DNA from: Pseudomonas sp.
GTDB lineage: Bacteria > Pseudomonadota > Gammaproteobacteria > Pseudomonadales > Pseudomonadaceae
Direction: 5' to 3'
Assembly (NCBI GenBank): GCA_007117785.1
Contig: SKFV01000357.1
Span: forward strand, 1 to 23,878
DNA: 23,878 nt
The position numbers and the translations under genes were made by a program. This document shows positions 6,790 to 14,118 of the stretch, in pieces. The notes under the pieces are model-generated. The model had not been told where the DNA came from, made no database searches, and was given only the letters and a program-made list of their open reading frames with translations. Within the stretch, counting starts at the first letter, position 1; each line of letters opens with the position of its first letter.

Positions 6790-8076
6790 ATGAGCATCTT
6801 TGAACAGTTCGAACAACATGAATCCGGCATTCGCAGCTACTGCCGTTCGTTCCCGGTTATTTTCAAGCAGGCGCGCGGCGCAGAACTGATTACTCAGGAT
6901 GGCAAGTCCTATATCGACTTCCTCGCCGGTGCTGGAACCCTGAACTACGGCCACAACCACCCGGTTCTGAAGAAAGCGCTGATCGACTACCTGGCCAACG
7001 ATGGCTTGACCCACGGCCTGGATATGTATTCTGAAGCCAAGGAAAACTTCCTCGAGGTCTTCCATCGCGTGATCCTGGAACCCCGTGGCTACGGCGACTA
7101 TGTCACCCAGTTCAGCGGCCCCACCGGTACCAACTCGGTAGAAGCAGCACTGAAGCTGGCACGCAAGGTCACTGGCCGCAACAACGTGATCAGCTTTACC
7201 AACGGCTTCCACGGCTGCTCCATCGGCGCCCTGGCAGTGACCGGCAATCAGCATCACCGTGGTGCTGCCGGTGTTGCCCTGACTGATGTCAGCCGCATGC
7301 CCTATGCCAACTACTTCGGCAAGGACGTGAACACCATCGCCATGATGGATAAGCTGCTGAGCGACCCGAGCAGTGGTATCGACAAACCGGCTGCAGTGAT
7401 TGTCGAAGTCGTCCAGGGTGAAGGTGGCCTCAATACGGCCTCCGCCGAGTGGATGCGCAAATTGCAGAAGCTGTGCCGCAAGCACGAGATGCTGTTGATT
7501 GCCGACGACATCCAGGCCGGCTGTGGCCGTACCGGCACCTTCTTCAGCTTTGAAGAGATGGGCATTCAGCCGGATATCATCACTTTGTCCAAGTCTCTCA
7601 GCGGTTATGGTCTACCCTTTGCTGTAGTGGTCATGCGCCGCGAGCTGGACCAGTGGTCACCGGGTGAGCATAACGGCACATTCCGTGGCAACAATCTGGC
7701 GTTCGTTACCGCGGCGGCAGCCATGGAGCATTTCTGGACTACCGATGAGTTTGCCAAGAGCGTGCAGGCCAAAGGCAAGCTGATCAAGGACCGCATGCAG
7801 AAGATCGTCAGCAAGCATGGCCCGGATTCACTCCATGTCAAAGGCCGCGGCATGATGGTCGGCATCAACTGCCCGAGCGGCGAGATTGCTTCCGCCATCT
7901 GTGCCGAAGCCTTCCAGCACGGCCTGGTCATCGAAACCAGCGGCAATCACAGCCAGGTTGTCAAATGCCTGTGCCCGCTGATCATCAGCGAAGAACAGAT
8001 CAATAAGGCAATGACCATTCTCGATGCGGCCTTTGCCAAGGTTTTGAACGAAGAGGTGGGCAGCCAGGCCTCCTGA
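6790..8076 (+). CDS. ectB: Diaminobutyrate-2-oxoglutarate transaminase EctB
   Basis: 428-aa class III PLP aminotransferase that makes L-2,4-diaminobutyrate from aspartate beta-semialdehyde with glutamate as amino donor, the first committed step to ectoine. Visible motifs: SGPTGTNSVEAALKLARKVTGR (phosphate-binding region, residues about 109-130), the ADDIQAGCGRTG segment with Asp239-Asp240 holding the pyridine nitrogen, and ITLSKSLSGYGLP with Schiff-base Lys268. The frame is open upstream to 6772 inside ectA, but ATG 6790 (MSIFEQFEQHESGIRSYCRSFP) matches family N-termini and has AGGAG 6 bases before it. It sits in ectA-ectB-ectC-ask order. Confidence 0.97.
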   Translation: MSIFEQFEQHESGIRSYCRSFPVIFKQARGAELITQDGKSYIDFLAGAGTLNYGHNHPVLKKALIDYLANDGLTHGLDMYSEAKENFLEVFHRVILEPRGYGDYVTQFSGPTGTNSVEAALKLARKVTGRNNVISFTNGFHGCSIGALAVTGNQHHRGAAGVALTDVSRMPYANYFGKDVNTIAMMDKLLSDPSSGIDKPAAVIVEVVQGEGGLNTASAEWMRKLQKLCRKHEMLLIADDIQAGCGRTGTFFSFEEMGIQPDIITLSKSLSGYGLPFAVVVMRRELDQWSPGEHNGTFRGNNLAFVTAAAAMEHFWTTDEFAKSVQAKGKLIKDRMQKIVSKHGPDSLHVKGRGMMVGINCPSGEIASAICAEAFQHGLVIETSGNHSQVVKCLCPLIISEEQINKAMTILDAAFAKVLNEEVGSQAS

Positions 8077-8143
8077 GCCTGCCCTGCGCTGTCACTGAAA
8101 CGTCAGCGTCGCCCCACCCCACTCACTGATACAAGGATTATTT

Positions 8144-8533
8144 ATGATTGTTCGTACTCTGGATGAATGCACCAACTCCGATCGCCGGGTAACCGCCGAA
8201 AACGGTAACTGGGAAAGTGTGCGCATGCTGTTGAAAGATGACAACATGGGCTTCTCATTCCACATCACCACCATTTTTGCCGGTACCGAGACTCACATTC
8301 ATTACAAGAATCACCTGGAATCGGTCTATTGCATGAGCGGCAACGGTGAGATCAAGACCCTGTCCGACGGCAAGGTCTATCAGATCCAGCCGGGCACGCT
8401 GTACATCCTCGACAAGCATGACGAACACATGCTGTACGGTGGCAGCGAAGATATGAAGATGGCCTGTGTGTTCAACCCGCCGCTGTCCGGCAAGGAAGTA
8501 CACGATAAAGATGGTGTTTATCCGGTCGACTGA
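8144..8533 (+). CDS. ectC: L-ectoine synthase EctC
   Basis: 129-aa cupin-fold enzyme that cyclises N-gamma-acetyl-diaminobutyrate to ectoine by loss of water. The cupin core includes GTETHIHYKNHLESVYCMSGNGE and QPGTLYILDKHDEHMLYGG. Glu59, Tyr87 and His95 line up, with a constant shift of two, with the iron-binding residues reported for a characterised EctC (Glu57, Tyr85, His93). Length is typical. The ATG at 8144 has AAGGA about 8 bases upstream. It follows ectB by 67 bases and precedes the aspartokinase gene by about 126 bases. Confidence 0.97.
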   Translation: MIVRTLDECTNSDRRVTAENGNWESVRMLLKDDNMGFSFHITTIFAGTETHIHYKNHLESVYCMSGNGEIKTLSDGKVYQIQPGTLYILDKHDEHMLYGGSEDMKMACVFNPPLSGKEVHDKDGVYPVD

Positions 8534-8571
8534 TCAGACCACTCAACTGTCTGGCAAGTGTTAGACAAGCC

Positions 8572-8603
8572 GATGCGGGAGCTGGTGATTCAGCGTCCGC
8601 ATC
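8572..8603 (+). repeat. Hairpin in the leader of the ectoine aspartokinase gene
   Basis: GATGCGG (8572-8578) and CCGCATC (8597-8603) are perfect inverted repeats, with an inner GCTG/CAGC pair within the loop. It lies in the 126-base ectC-ask gap, 57 bases before the chosen start. No T-run follows, so transcription probably continues into ask. It may adjust the level of ask relative to ectABC. Confidence 0.4.
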
Positions 8604-8659
8604 ATGCCAGCAGCCAAGTACAAAACACCCACACACCCAGAATGACGGTAACCAGGACT

Positions 8660-10090
8660 ATGCATACAGTAGAGAAAATCGGCGGCACCTCAATGAGCCG
8701 CTTTGACGAAGTACTGAACAACATTTTCATTGGCCAACGTCAGGGTAGCGAACTGTATCAGCGTGTCTTCGTTGTCTCCGCTTACTCTGGCATGACCAAT
8801 GCCCTCCTTGAGCACAAGAAGACCGGTGAGCCCGGCGTCTACGAGCGCTTTGCCGATGCCACCAATGAAGACGCCTGGGGTGACGCGCTGGATACGGTGC
8901 TGGAAACCGTACTGGCCAAGAACGCCGAACTCTTCCCCGGCAACTACGAGCGCCAGGCGGCAGACCGCTTTATCGAAGGCCGCATCAGCGATGTGCGTGA
9001 CTGCATGACCAGCCTGCAGCAATTGTGCTCCTACGGTCACTTCCAGCTGGAAGAGCATCTGATGAAAGTGCGTGAAATGCTCGCCTCACTGGGTGAAGCG
9101 CACAGCGCTTTCAACACCGTACTGGCGCTGAAAACTGCTGGCATCAACGCCCGCCTGGTCGATCTGACCGGTTGGAACCTGAGCCATGCCAAGTCCTTTC
9201 AGGACATGATCAAGGACAGCTTCGATGGTATCGACCTGAGCAAGGAACTGGTGGTTGCCACCGGTTATACCCATTGCAGTGAAGGGTTGATGAACACCTT
9301 TGACCGTGGCTACAGCGAGATCACTTTCGCCCAGATTGCCGCCACCACAGGCGCCCGCGAAGCGGTCATCCACAAGGAATATCACCTCTCGAGCGCCGAT
9401 CCGAACAAGGTAGGCGTTGATAAGGTAGTGACCATCGGCCGCACCAACTATGACGTGGCTGACCAGCTGTCCAACCTGGGGATGGAAGCCATTCACCCCA
9501 AGGCGGCGCGCACCCTGCGCCGGGCCGGTATCCAGCTGCGCATCAAGAATGCCTTCGAGCCGGATCACACGGGTACGCTGATCAGCCAGGACTATATCAG
9601 CGAGAAACCATGTGTCGAGATCATTGCCGGACGCAAGGATGTCTACGCGCTGGAAGTCTTCGATCAGGAAATGCTCGGCGATGTCGGTTATGACATCGAG
9701 ATCACACGCTTGCTCAAGCAGCTCAAGCTGTACCTGGTGAACAAGGATTCGGATGCCAACAGCATCACCTATTACGTCGCCGGTTCACGCAAGATGATTA
9801 ACCGTGCTGCGCGCCTGATCGAAGAAAAGTATCCGATGTCCGAGGTCAATGTGCACAACATTGCCATGGTGTCGGCGATCGGTTCCGACCTCAAGGTCAA
9901 GGGTATCTTGGCCAAGACAGTTGCTGCGCTGGCCGAGGCAGGTATCAGCATCCAGGCGGTGCATCAATCGATGCGTCAGGTGGAAATGCAGTGCATCGTC
10001 AAGGAAGAGGACTACGACGCCGCTGTCGTCGCCCTGCACCGCGCCCTGATCGAGCCGGAGAATCATGGCGACGTTATCGTCGCTGCCTGA
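8660..10090 (+). CDS. ask: Ectoine-associated aspartate kinase (Ask_Ect)
   Basis: 476-aa aspartokinase that supplies aspartyl phosphate, the precursor of aspartate semialdehyde used by EctB. The N-terminal kinase motif VEKIGGTSMSRFDEVL is the ectoine-cluster variant of the usual VxKFGGTS. The amino-acid kinase domain runs to about residue 300, with two ACT domains after it (from about 325), including VSAIGSDLKVKGILAKTVAALAEAGISIQAVHQSMRQVEMQCIV. Such enzymes are known to escape the normal lysine/threonine feedback so that flux to ectoine can rise. The frame is open upstream to 8558; ATG 8660 (MHTVEKIGG) is chosen because family members begin there, although the AGGA before it is rather close. 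ATG 8642 is an alternative. Confidence 0.93.
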   Translation: MHTVEKIGGTSMSRFDEVLNNIFIGQRQGSELYQRVFVVSAYSGMTNALLEHKKTGEPGVYERFADATNEDAWGDALDTVLETVLAKNAELFPGNYERQAADRFIEGRISDVRDCMTSLQQLCSYGHFQLEEHLMKVREMLASLGEAHSAFNTVLALKTAGINARLVDLTGWNLSHAKSFQDMIKDSFDGIDLSKELVVATGYTHCSEGLMNTFDRGYSEITFAQIAATTGAREAVIHKEYHLSSADPNKVGVDKVVTIGRTNYDVADQLSNLGMEAIHPKAARTLRRAGIQLRIKNAFEPDHTGTLISQDYISEKPCVEIIAGRKDVYALEVFDQEMLGDVGYDIEITRLLKQLKLYLVNKDSDANSITYYVAGSRKMINRAARLIEEKYPMSEVNVHNIAMVSAIGSDLKVKGILAKTVAALAEAGISIQAVHQSMRQVEMQCIVKEEDYDAAVVALHRALIEPENHGDVIVAA

Positions 10091-10106
10091 CCTCACTGGC
10101 CAGACG

Positions 10107-10137
10107 AAAAACCGGTGCCTCAGGCACCGGTTTTTTT
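10107..10137. terminator. Strong bidirectional intrinsic terminator
   Basis: AAAAACCGGTGCC (10107-10119), loop TCA, and GGCACCGGTTTTT (10123-10135) form a perfect 13-bp stem, with seven Ts on the plus strand and an A-run on the other side that reads as Ts on the minus strand. It lies between the convergent ask and alpha/beta-hydrolase genes and should terminate both. Confidence 0.95.
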
Positions 10138-10175
10138 ATGCCACCTCACCACCCTGAGCCTCAGCGGTCATCACT

Positions 10176-11051
10176 CTACTGTGTCCGCATGAAGGCTTTG
10201 ACCCGCTGCGCCGCCGAAGTCGAATCTTCCTGCATGAAACAGTGCCCGCCGGCAATCGACTCGGCACTGACCTGGCCATTGAGCCTAACCCAACGGTTCA
10301 CGGCCTGGCGCACAAAGGGGTAGCTCTGCTCTCCATAGATCACCCGGGTCGGTGTACGTACGCGGCGTAGCGATGTCCAGAGGCGTTGTGGCATGGAGTC
10401 GAATACCTCTGCCTCACGGCTGGGGCGGCATTTGAGTTCTACACCCAGTTCGGCATGATCGCGCAAGGCGTGATCGATATGCGCCCGAAAGGCCGCCTCT
10501 TCCCAGCCCCGGAACATACCCCGGTTGTGCAGGGCACCGTAGGCCGCATCCCGGTCCGGCCAGTGGTGGCGACGCGCACGGGCCTTGTCCGCCATGGGAT
10601 TGCGGCGCATGCCAATCAGGTTGAAGCTCTGGCGCAAGGTAATCAGCGATTGCGGAAACAGTACTGGGTCCAGCAGCACCGCCGCACGGAAGGCCTGCGG
10701 ATGTTGCGCCATGATCAGGCTGGTCAGCACACCGCCAAAGCTGTGCCCGCAGGCCAGATGCTCCACATCACCGAATTGCGCACTACCCGCCTGAAAAGCC
10801 TCATAGGCCAGCTCGGCATTGCGATTCCAGCCGACAAAATGCCCACCGTGCTCACTCTCGCCATGCCCCTGCAAGTCGCACAGCCAAAGATCGAAGTCCT
10901 CAGCGAGAATGGCCAGCATCGGCTCATAGGTACGGGTGCAAAAACCATTGCCGTGCAGAAAGTGCAGCAGCGGCTTGCCGCTTGGCGCGGTATACCAGCC
11001 GCGCAGGGTAAAACCGGCGGACGACTCATGGGACCAGGGAAGCAACTGCAT
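10176..11051 (-). CDS. Alpha/beta hydrolase, substrate unknown
   Basis: 291-aa alpha/beta-hydrolase-fold protein. The HGNG oxyanion region is at residues 33-36, the nucleophile elbow GHSFGG has Ser104, and the C-terminal AGGHCFMQED holds the likely catalytic His; a catalytic Asp probably lies near VIYGEQS or just before it. No signal peptide is visible, so it is probably cytoplasmic. The ATG at 11051-11049 is preferred (AAGG eight bases upstream); an upstream GTG at 11078 is also in frame but falls inside the loop of a perfect dyad. It stands alone, downstream of but not overlapping the DUF1826 gene (gap about 110 bases). Esterase, lipase or other activity cannot be decided. Confidence 0.85.
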   Translation of the reverse strand: MQLLPWSHESSAGFTLRGWYTAPSGKPLLHFLHGNGFCTRTYEPMLAILAEDFDLWLCDLQGHGESEHGGHFVGWNRNAELAYEAFQAGSAQFGDVEHLACGHSFGGVLTSLIMAQHPQAFRAAVLLDPVLFPQSLITLRQSFNLIGMRRNPMADKARARRHHWPDRDAAYGALHNRGMFRGWEEAAFRAHIDHALRDHAELGVELKCRPSREAEVFDSMPQRLWTSLRRVRTPTRVIYGEQSYPFVRQAVNRWVRLNGQVSAESIAGGHCFMQEDSTSAAQRVKAFMRTQ

Positions 11052-11058
11052 GGGCAAG

Positions 11059-11096
11059 GCCTTGACTGGGAAAACCACAGTTTACACAGTCAAGGC
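11059..11096. repeat. Perfect 10-bp dyad at the start of the hydrolase gene
   Basis: GCCTTGACTG (11059-11068) and CAGTCAAGGC (11087-11096) are perfect inverted repeats around an 18-base loop. The near arm begins 8 bases from the hydrolase ATG and covers the ribosome-binding region. It may be an operator or an mRNA hairpin that hides the start site. Confidence 0.5.
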
Positions 11097-11162
11097 GCAT
11101 GGCCCAAAGCCAGAATATGCAACGCTGCAATGCCGCTCTGCAACAATACCGCCGGCCCGGGT

Positions 11163-11816
11163 TTACCCCAGGCAGTCCAGTGACAGCATCAGACGCGGCT
11201 CTGTCATGGCCGGTGATGGCGAGCGATGAACGATGCCCTGCCCCACATTGCCCGGCCAGCTTTCGCCCTTGAGCAAGGCAACCGATCCGCAATCGATCCG
11301 GCCCGTTGGCGGCAAGGCAGACCAGTCATCTGCTCTCGGGGAACCCAGACTACCGCGTGGCACATCATCATTCTGCAGCCATTCGGTGCCTGGCCCTTGA
11401 TAGGTAGTGACCAGCCGGATACCGACTTTATCGACATGCCAGCGCGGGCACATGGCCCGCTCCAGCACACGCAAGCGCAGACCAACGCATCCAGCGTCAA
11501 GCAGGCAGGCATACATGGCAACCAGCTGCTCTATATCCGCCACAAAGTCGGCCTGCCCGGGCAGATGCTCGAGGCGGGCAAACAGCGCGCGAAGATCTGG
11601 CGAGGGATTGTCATCCGACAGCGTTATGCTGGTTGCCACCGTCAGCGGGGCATTACTGGCCAACGCCTCGACCACAAAGTTATGCACCTGCGGCGTCAGC
11701 TGACGCTGCCATACCGCCAGATTGATGCCATCGTGCAACGCAGCCAGCAATACTTCGGCATCATCACTCTGGGCCACGTGCGGCCAGGCGGGCTTCAAAC
11801 GCGCCTGGGCACTCAT
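11163..11816 (-). CDS. DUF1826 protein, possible Fe(II)/2-oxoglutarate-type oxygenase
   Basis: 217-aa protein of the DUF1826 family, function unknown. Related genes are known beside COG0523 GTPases in Pseudomonas. The C-terminal half shows RWHVDKVGIRLVTTYQGPGTEWL (His127-x-Asp129), then GIVHRSP (His197) and PRLMLSLD (Arg208). His-x-Asp, a distal His about 70 residues later and an Arg 11 residues beyond that His is the metal- and co-substrate-binding arrangement of Fe(II)/2-oxoglutarate oxygenases. This is my inference and not an established activity. The ATG overlaps the zigA stop by four bases (ATGA), so the two proteins are translationally coupled and likely zinc-regulated together. Confidence 0.85.
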   Translation of the reverse strand: MSAQARLKPAWPHVAQSDDAEVLLAALHDGINLAVWQRQLTPQVHNFVVEALASNAPLTVATSITLSDDNPSPDLRALFARLEHLPGQADFVADIEQLVAMYACLLDAGCVGLRLRVLERAMCPRWHVDKVGIRLVTTYQGPGTEWLQNDDVPRGSLGSPRADDWSALPPTGRIDCGSVALLKGESWPGNVGQGIVHRSPSPAMTEPRLMLSLDCLG

Positions 11817-13027
11817 GCGGCCTCCTCGGTCCAGGGGCCAAAGGGATCAGCCCACTGGGTCCAGGCATCCGGCCCCTGGGCGAACTCGTCATCAGTCAGC
11901 AGGCAGGCGTGCAGCTCAGCCTTGAGACGCTCGAAGTCGACATGCTGACCAATGAATACCAGCTCCTGCCGGCAGTCACCGAAGTCACCCTGCCATTTCT
12001 GCTTGATCGCCTCGCGGTTGGCCTCGTCGTCCGGCCAGTGCTGTTCCGGCACATAACGCCACCAGCGTCCGGCATAGCCGTAACGCATCTGGGTACCGGC
12101 CTGTGACCAGCTACCGGCCTCCTGCGGCCGACTGGCCAGCCAGAAGTAACCCTTGCTGCGCAACAGACGACCATTGCTCAGCCCGGTGTGCAGAAAATTA
12201 TGGAAGCGCTGGGGATGAAAGGGGCGCCAGGCGCGGAAGCTGGTCGAGGCAATGCCGTATTCTTCGGTTTCCGGCACATGCTCGCCACGCATTTCCTTCA
12301 GCCAGCCGGGTGCCTGAGATGCCCGCTCGAAACTGAAGCGCCCGGTATCCAGTACCTTATCCAGCGGCACTTGCCCCATGACGGCAGGAATAATCTCGGC
12401 CTCGGCATTGAGGCTGCGCAGAATGGCCTGCAGCTCTTCGCGATCCGCACTGGAAATCAGATCCATCTTGCTGATCAGGATCACATCGGCAAATTCTACC
12501 TGCTCGATCAGCAGATCAGTGACTGAACGCAGGTCCTCTTCACCCAGGGTTTCACCCCGACTGGCCAGGCTGTCGGCGGCCTGATAATCGCGCAGGAAGT
12601 TGAGTCCGTCGACCACGGTCACCATGGTGTCCAGACGCGCCATGTCGGACAGGCTACGGCCCTGCTCATCGCGGAAGGTAAAGGTTTCTGCCACGGGCAG
12701 GGGTTCGGAAATACCGGTGGACTCGATCAGCAAATAGTCAAAGCGTCCTTCGCTGGCGAGGCGAGCCACCTCCTCCAGCAGGTCTTCACGCAAGGTGCAG
12801 CAGATGCAACCGTTGCTCATTTCCACCAGTTTTTCTTCCGCATGATTGAGGCTGACATCACGTTGCACCTCGGCACCGTCAATGTTGATCTCGCTCATGT
12901 CGTTGACGATAACCGCCACCCGGCGGTTGTCACGGTTTTTCAGAATCTGGTTCAGCAGGGTACTTTTGCCGGCGCCGAGAAAACCCGACAGCACAGTAAC
13001 CGGTAACAGCTTTTGTTCAGTCGCCAT
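11813..13027 (-). CDS. zigA: COG0523-family GTPase of the ZigA type (zinc metallochaperone)
   Basis: 404-aa G3E-family P-loop GTPase. Walker A is GFLGAGKST (residues 15-23); the hallmark metal-binding motif CICC gives Cys74, Cys76 and Cys77; the Walker B-like ESTG and the nucleotide-specificity motif SKMD follow. The C-terminal CobW domain starts near residue 260. Zinc-linked COG0523 proteins are thought to deliver zinc to client proteins under zinc starvation; the choice of zinc over cobalt or nitrile hydratase is based on the Zur-like site upstream and the DUF1826 partner. The ATG at 13027 has CGGAGG about 6 bases upstream. It is the first gene of a two-gene unit. Confidence 0.9.
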   Translation of the reverse strand: MATEQKLLPVTVLSGFLGAGKSTLLNQILKNRDNRRVAVIVNDMSEINIDGAEVQRDVSLNHAEEKLVEMSNGCICCTLREDLLEEVARLASEGRFDYLLIESTGISEPLPVAETFTFRDEQGRSLSDMARLDTMVTVVDGLNFLRDYQAADSLASRGETLGEEDLRSVTDLLIEQVEFADVILISKMDLISSADREELQAILRSLNAEAEIIPAVMGQVPLDKVLDTGRFSFERASQAPGWLKEMRGEHVPETEEYGIASTSFRAWRPFHPQRFHNFLHTGLSNGRLLRSKGYFWLASRPQEAGSWSQAGTQMRYGYAGRWWRYVPEQHWPDDEANREAIKQKWQGDFGDCRQELVFIGQHVDFERLKAELHACLLTDDEFAQGPDAWTQWADPFGPWTEEAA

Positions 13028-13045
13028 AAGGCACCTCCGATAATT

Positions 13046-13060
13046 TGTTATAACATATCA
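13046..13060. promoter_or_regulatory. Zur-box-like palindrome upstream of zigA
   Basis: TGTTATAACATATCA (13046-13060) lies 18 bases before the zigA ATG. The left half TGTTATA is the Zur half-site; the right half matches its reverse complement at 5 of 7 positions around a central A. The surrounding AT-rich stretch (13041-13070) contrasts with its GC-rich neighbours and probably holds the -10 region. Zur would repress zigA when zinc is sufficient. Confidence 0.65.
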
Positions 13061-13084
13061 AATATATCGAAAACTGCCTAGCCA

Positions 13085-13108
13085 CAGGCAGCGGTTTACC
13101 GCTGCCTG
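13085..13108 (-). terminator. Hairpin terminator candidate after the SDR gene
   Basis: CAGGCAGCGG (13085-13094) and CCGCTGCCTG (13099-13108) form a perfect 10-bp stem with a TTTA loop, 10 bases after the dehydrogenase stop on the minus strand. The only T-run (TTTT) comes more than ten bases later, so termination may be partial. It separates the SDR gene from the zigA promoter. Confidence 0.5.
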
Positions 13109-13118
13109 GGCGGACTCA

Positions 13119-13967
13119 TCAGGGATTCAGTGAATCAAAGGCGGTGCCTTCAGCATCCGCTGCAGCGGCACGCATCTTGATCAGATCCTTGATCTTGCGG
13201 TGCGGGAAGACATAGAACTGATCATTCTCTACCGCTTTCAGGGTCATCTCGGCAATATCAGAAGCCTGGATTTTGCCTTTGGTGACTGCCTGTTTGATCA
13301 TCTCGGTGCGCTTTAGCATGATGTCGCTCGGCTCAACCGTGTCCGCCTTGTCTTCTGGACGGTTACGCGCTGACTCGTGGATGGCCGTGGGGAAAAATGC
13401 CGGGCACAGGCAGGTTACGCCAACCTTGGAATCGACGTCGCGCAGATCCAGGGCCAGGGTTTCCGACAGGGCAACGACAGAATGCTTGGTGACGTTATAG
13501 ACGGCCATGCTCGGGCCATTCAACCAGCCAGCCGCAGAAGCCGTGTTGATGATATGCCCTTCTCCCTGTTCGATCAGCATGGGGGTAAATACCTTGACGC
13601 CCCAGACCACACCATACAGGTTGACGCCCATCACCCATTCCCAGTCAGCCACGGTGTTTTCCCATGCCGGGCCGCCAACACTGACACCCGCGTTGTTGAA
13701 CACCAGGTGAGCAGCACCAAAGCGCGATTTGCACAGCTCAGCCAGGGCTTCGACCTGCTCGAGCTTCGACACATCAAGCTTCATGGTCGCGGATTCAGTA
13801 GCAGGATGCGCTTCAGCTACCAGACGCAAAGTTTCCTGCATGCCGTTCTCGTCAACATCACCCAGCACCAGGTGCATGCCACGGGCAGCGCAGCTCAACG
13901 CCAATTCACGACCCAGACCGCTGCCACCACCGGTAATTACCGCTACTTTGCCTTGAAAATCCTGCAT
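13119..13967 (-). CDS. Short-chain dehydrogenase/reductase (SDR)
   Basis: 282-aa classical SDR with a Rossmann fold. The NAD(P)-binding TGGGSGLG (residues 12-19), NNAG (91-94), the catalytic Ser144, Tyr157 and Lys161 (YNVTK) are all present. An acidic Asp-x-Asp after beta-2 (LGDVDE) suggests NAD rather than NADP, by family rule. The C-terminal 50 residues are charged and less typical. Two ATGs lie close together; the second (13967-13965) is chosen because AGGAG stands 7 bases before it, whereas the first touches the same site. Substrate is unknown. It is an apparent single-gene unit between two hairpins. Confidence 0.9.
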   Translation of the reverse strand: MQDFQGKVAVITGGGSGLGRELALSCAARGMHLVLGDVDENGMQETLRLVAEAHPATESATMKLDVSKLEQVEALAELCKSRFGAAHLVFNNAGVSVGGPAWENTVADWEWVMGVNLYGVVWGVKVFTPMLIEQGEGHIINTASAAGWLNGPSMAVYNVTKHSVVALSETLALDLRDVDSKVGVTCLCPAFFPTAIHESARNRPEDKADTVEPSDIMLKRTEMIKQAVTKGKIQASDIAEMTLKAVENDQFYVFPHRKIKDLIKMRAAAADAEGTAFDSLNP

Positions 13968-14012
13968 TTGCATTCTCCTGTCTATCGGGTTGCCTTCGGC
14001 ATCTGTAAGCCA

Positions 14013-14077
14013 TTAAACCCGCTGCTGGCAGCTACTGCCAGCCCCATCGGTCATGGTGATTGTCCGGGTTAAACCCG
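14013..14077. promoter_or_regulatory. Repeated TTAAACCCG motif and hairpin upstream of the SDR gene
   Basis: The nonamer TTAAACCCG occurs at 14013-14021 and 14069-14077. The second copy lies within CGGGTT-A-AACCCG, a palindrome with 6-base arms. Between them is a perfect 8-bp hairpin GCTGGCAG-CTA-CTGCCAGC (14024-14042). The block lies between the kinase stop and the SDR start. It may combine a terminator for the kinase with operators for the SDR gene. Confidence 0.4.
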
Positions 14078-14118
14078 AGTGATGCGCGAGACGAAAGCAC
14101 TTGCCAGTACTGCCCCCT

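Noticed and set aside
6778..7485. Minus-strand open frame of 235 codons opposite ectB
   Set aside because: Antisense shadow of a firmly identified PLP aminotransferase.
8558..8659. Upstream extension of the aspartokinase frame
   Set aside because: It has no homologous-looking residues and lacks a ribosome site; family proteins begin at MHTVEKIGG.
11226..11948. Plus-strand open frame of 240 codons opposite the DUF1826 and zigA genes
   Set aside because: It crosses the coupled junction of two genuine genes and has no domain signal.
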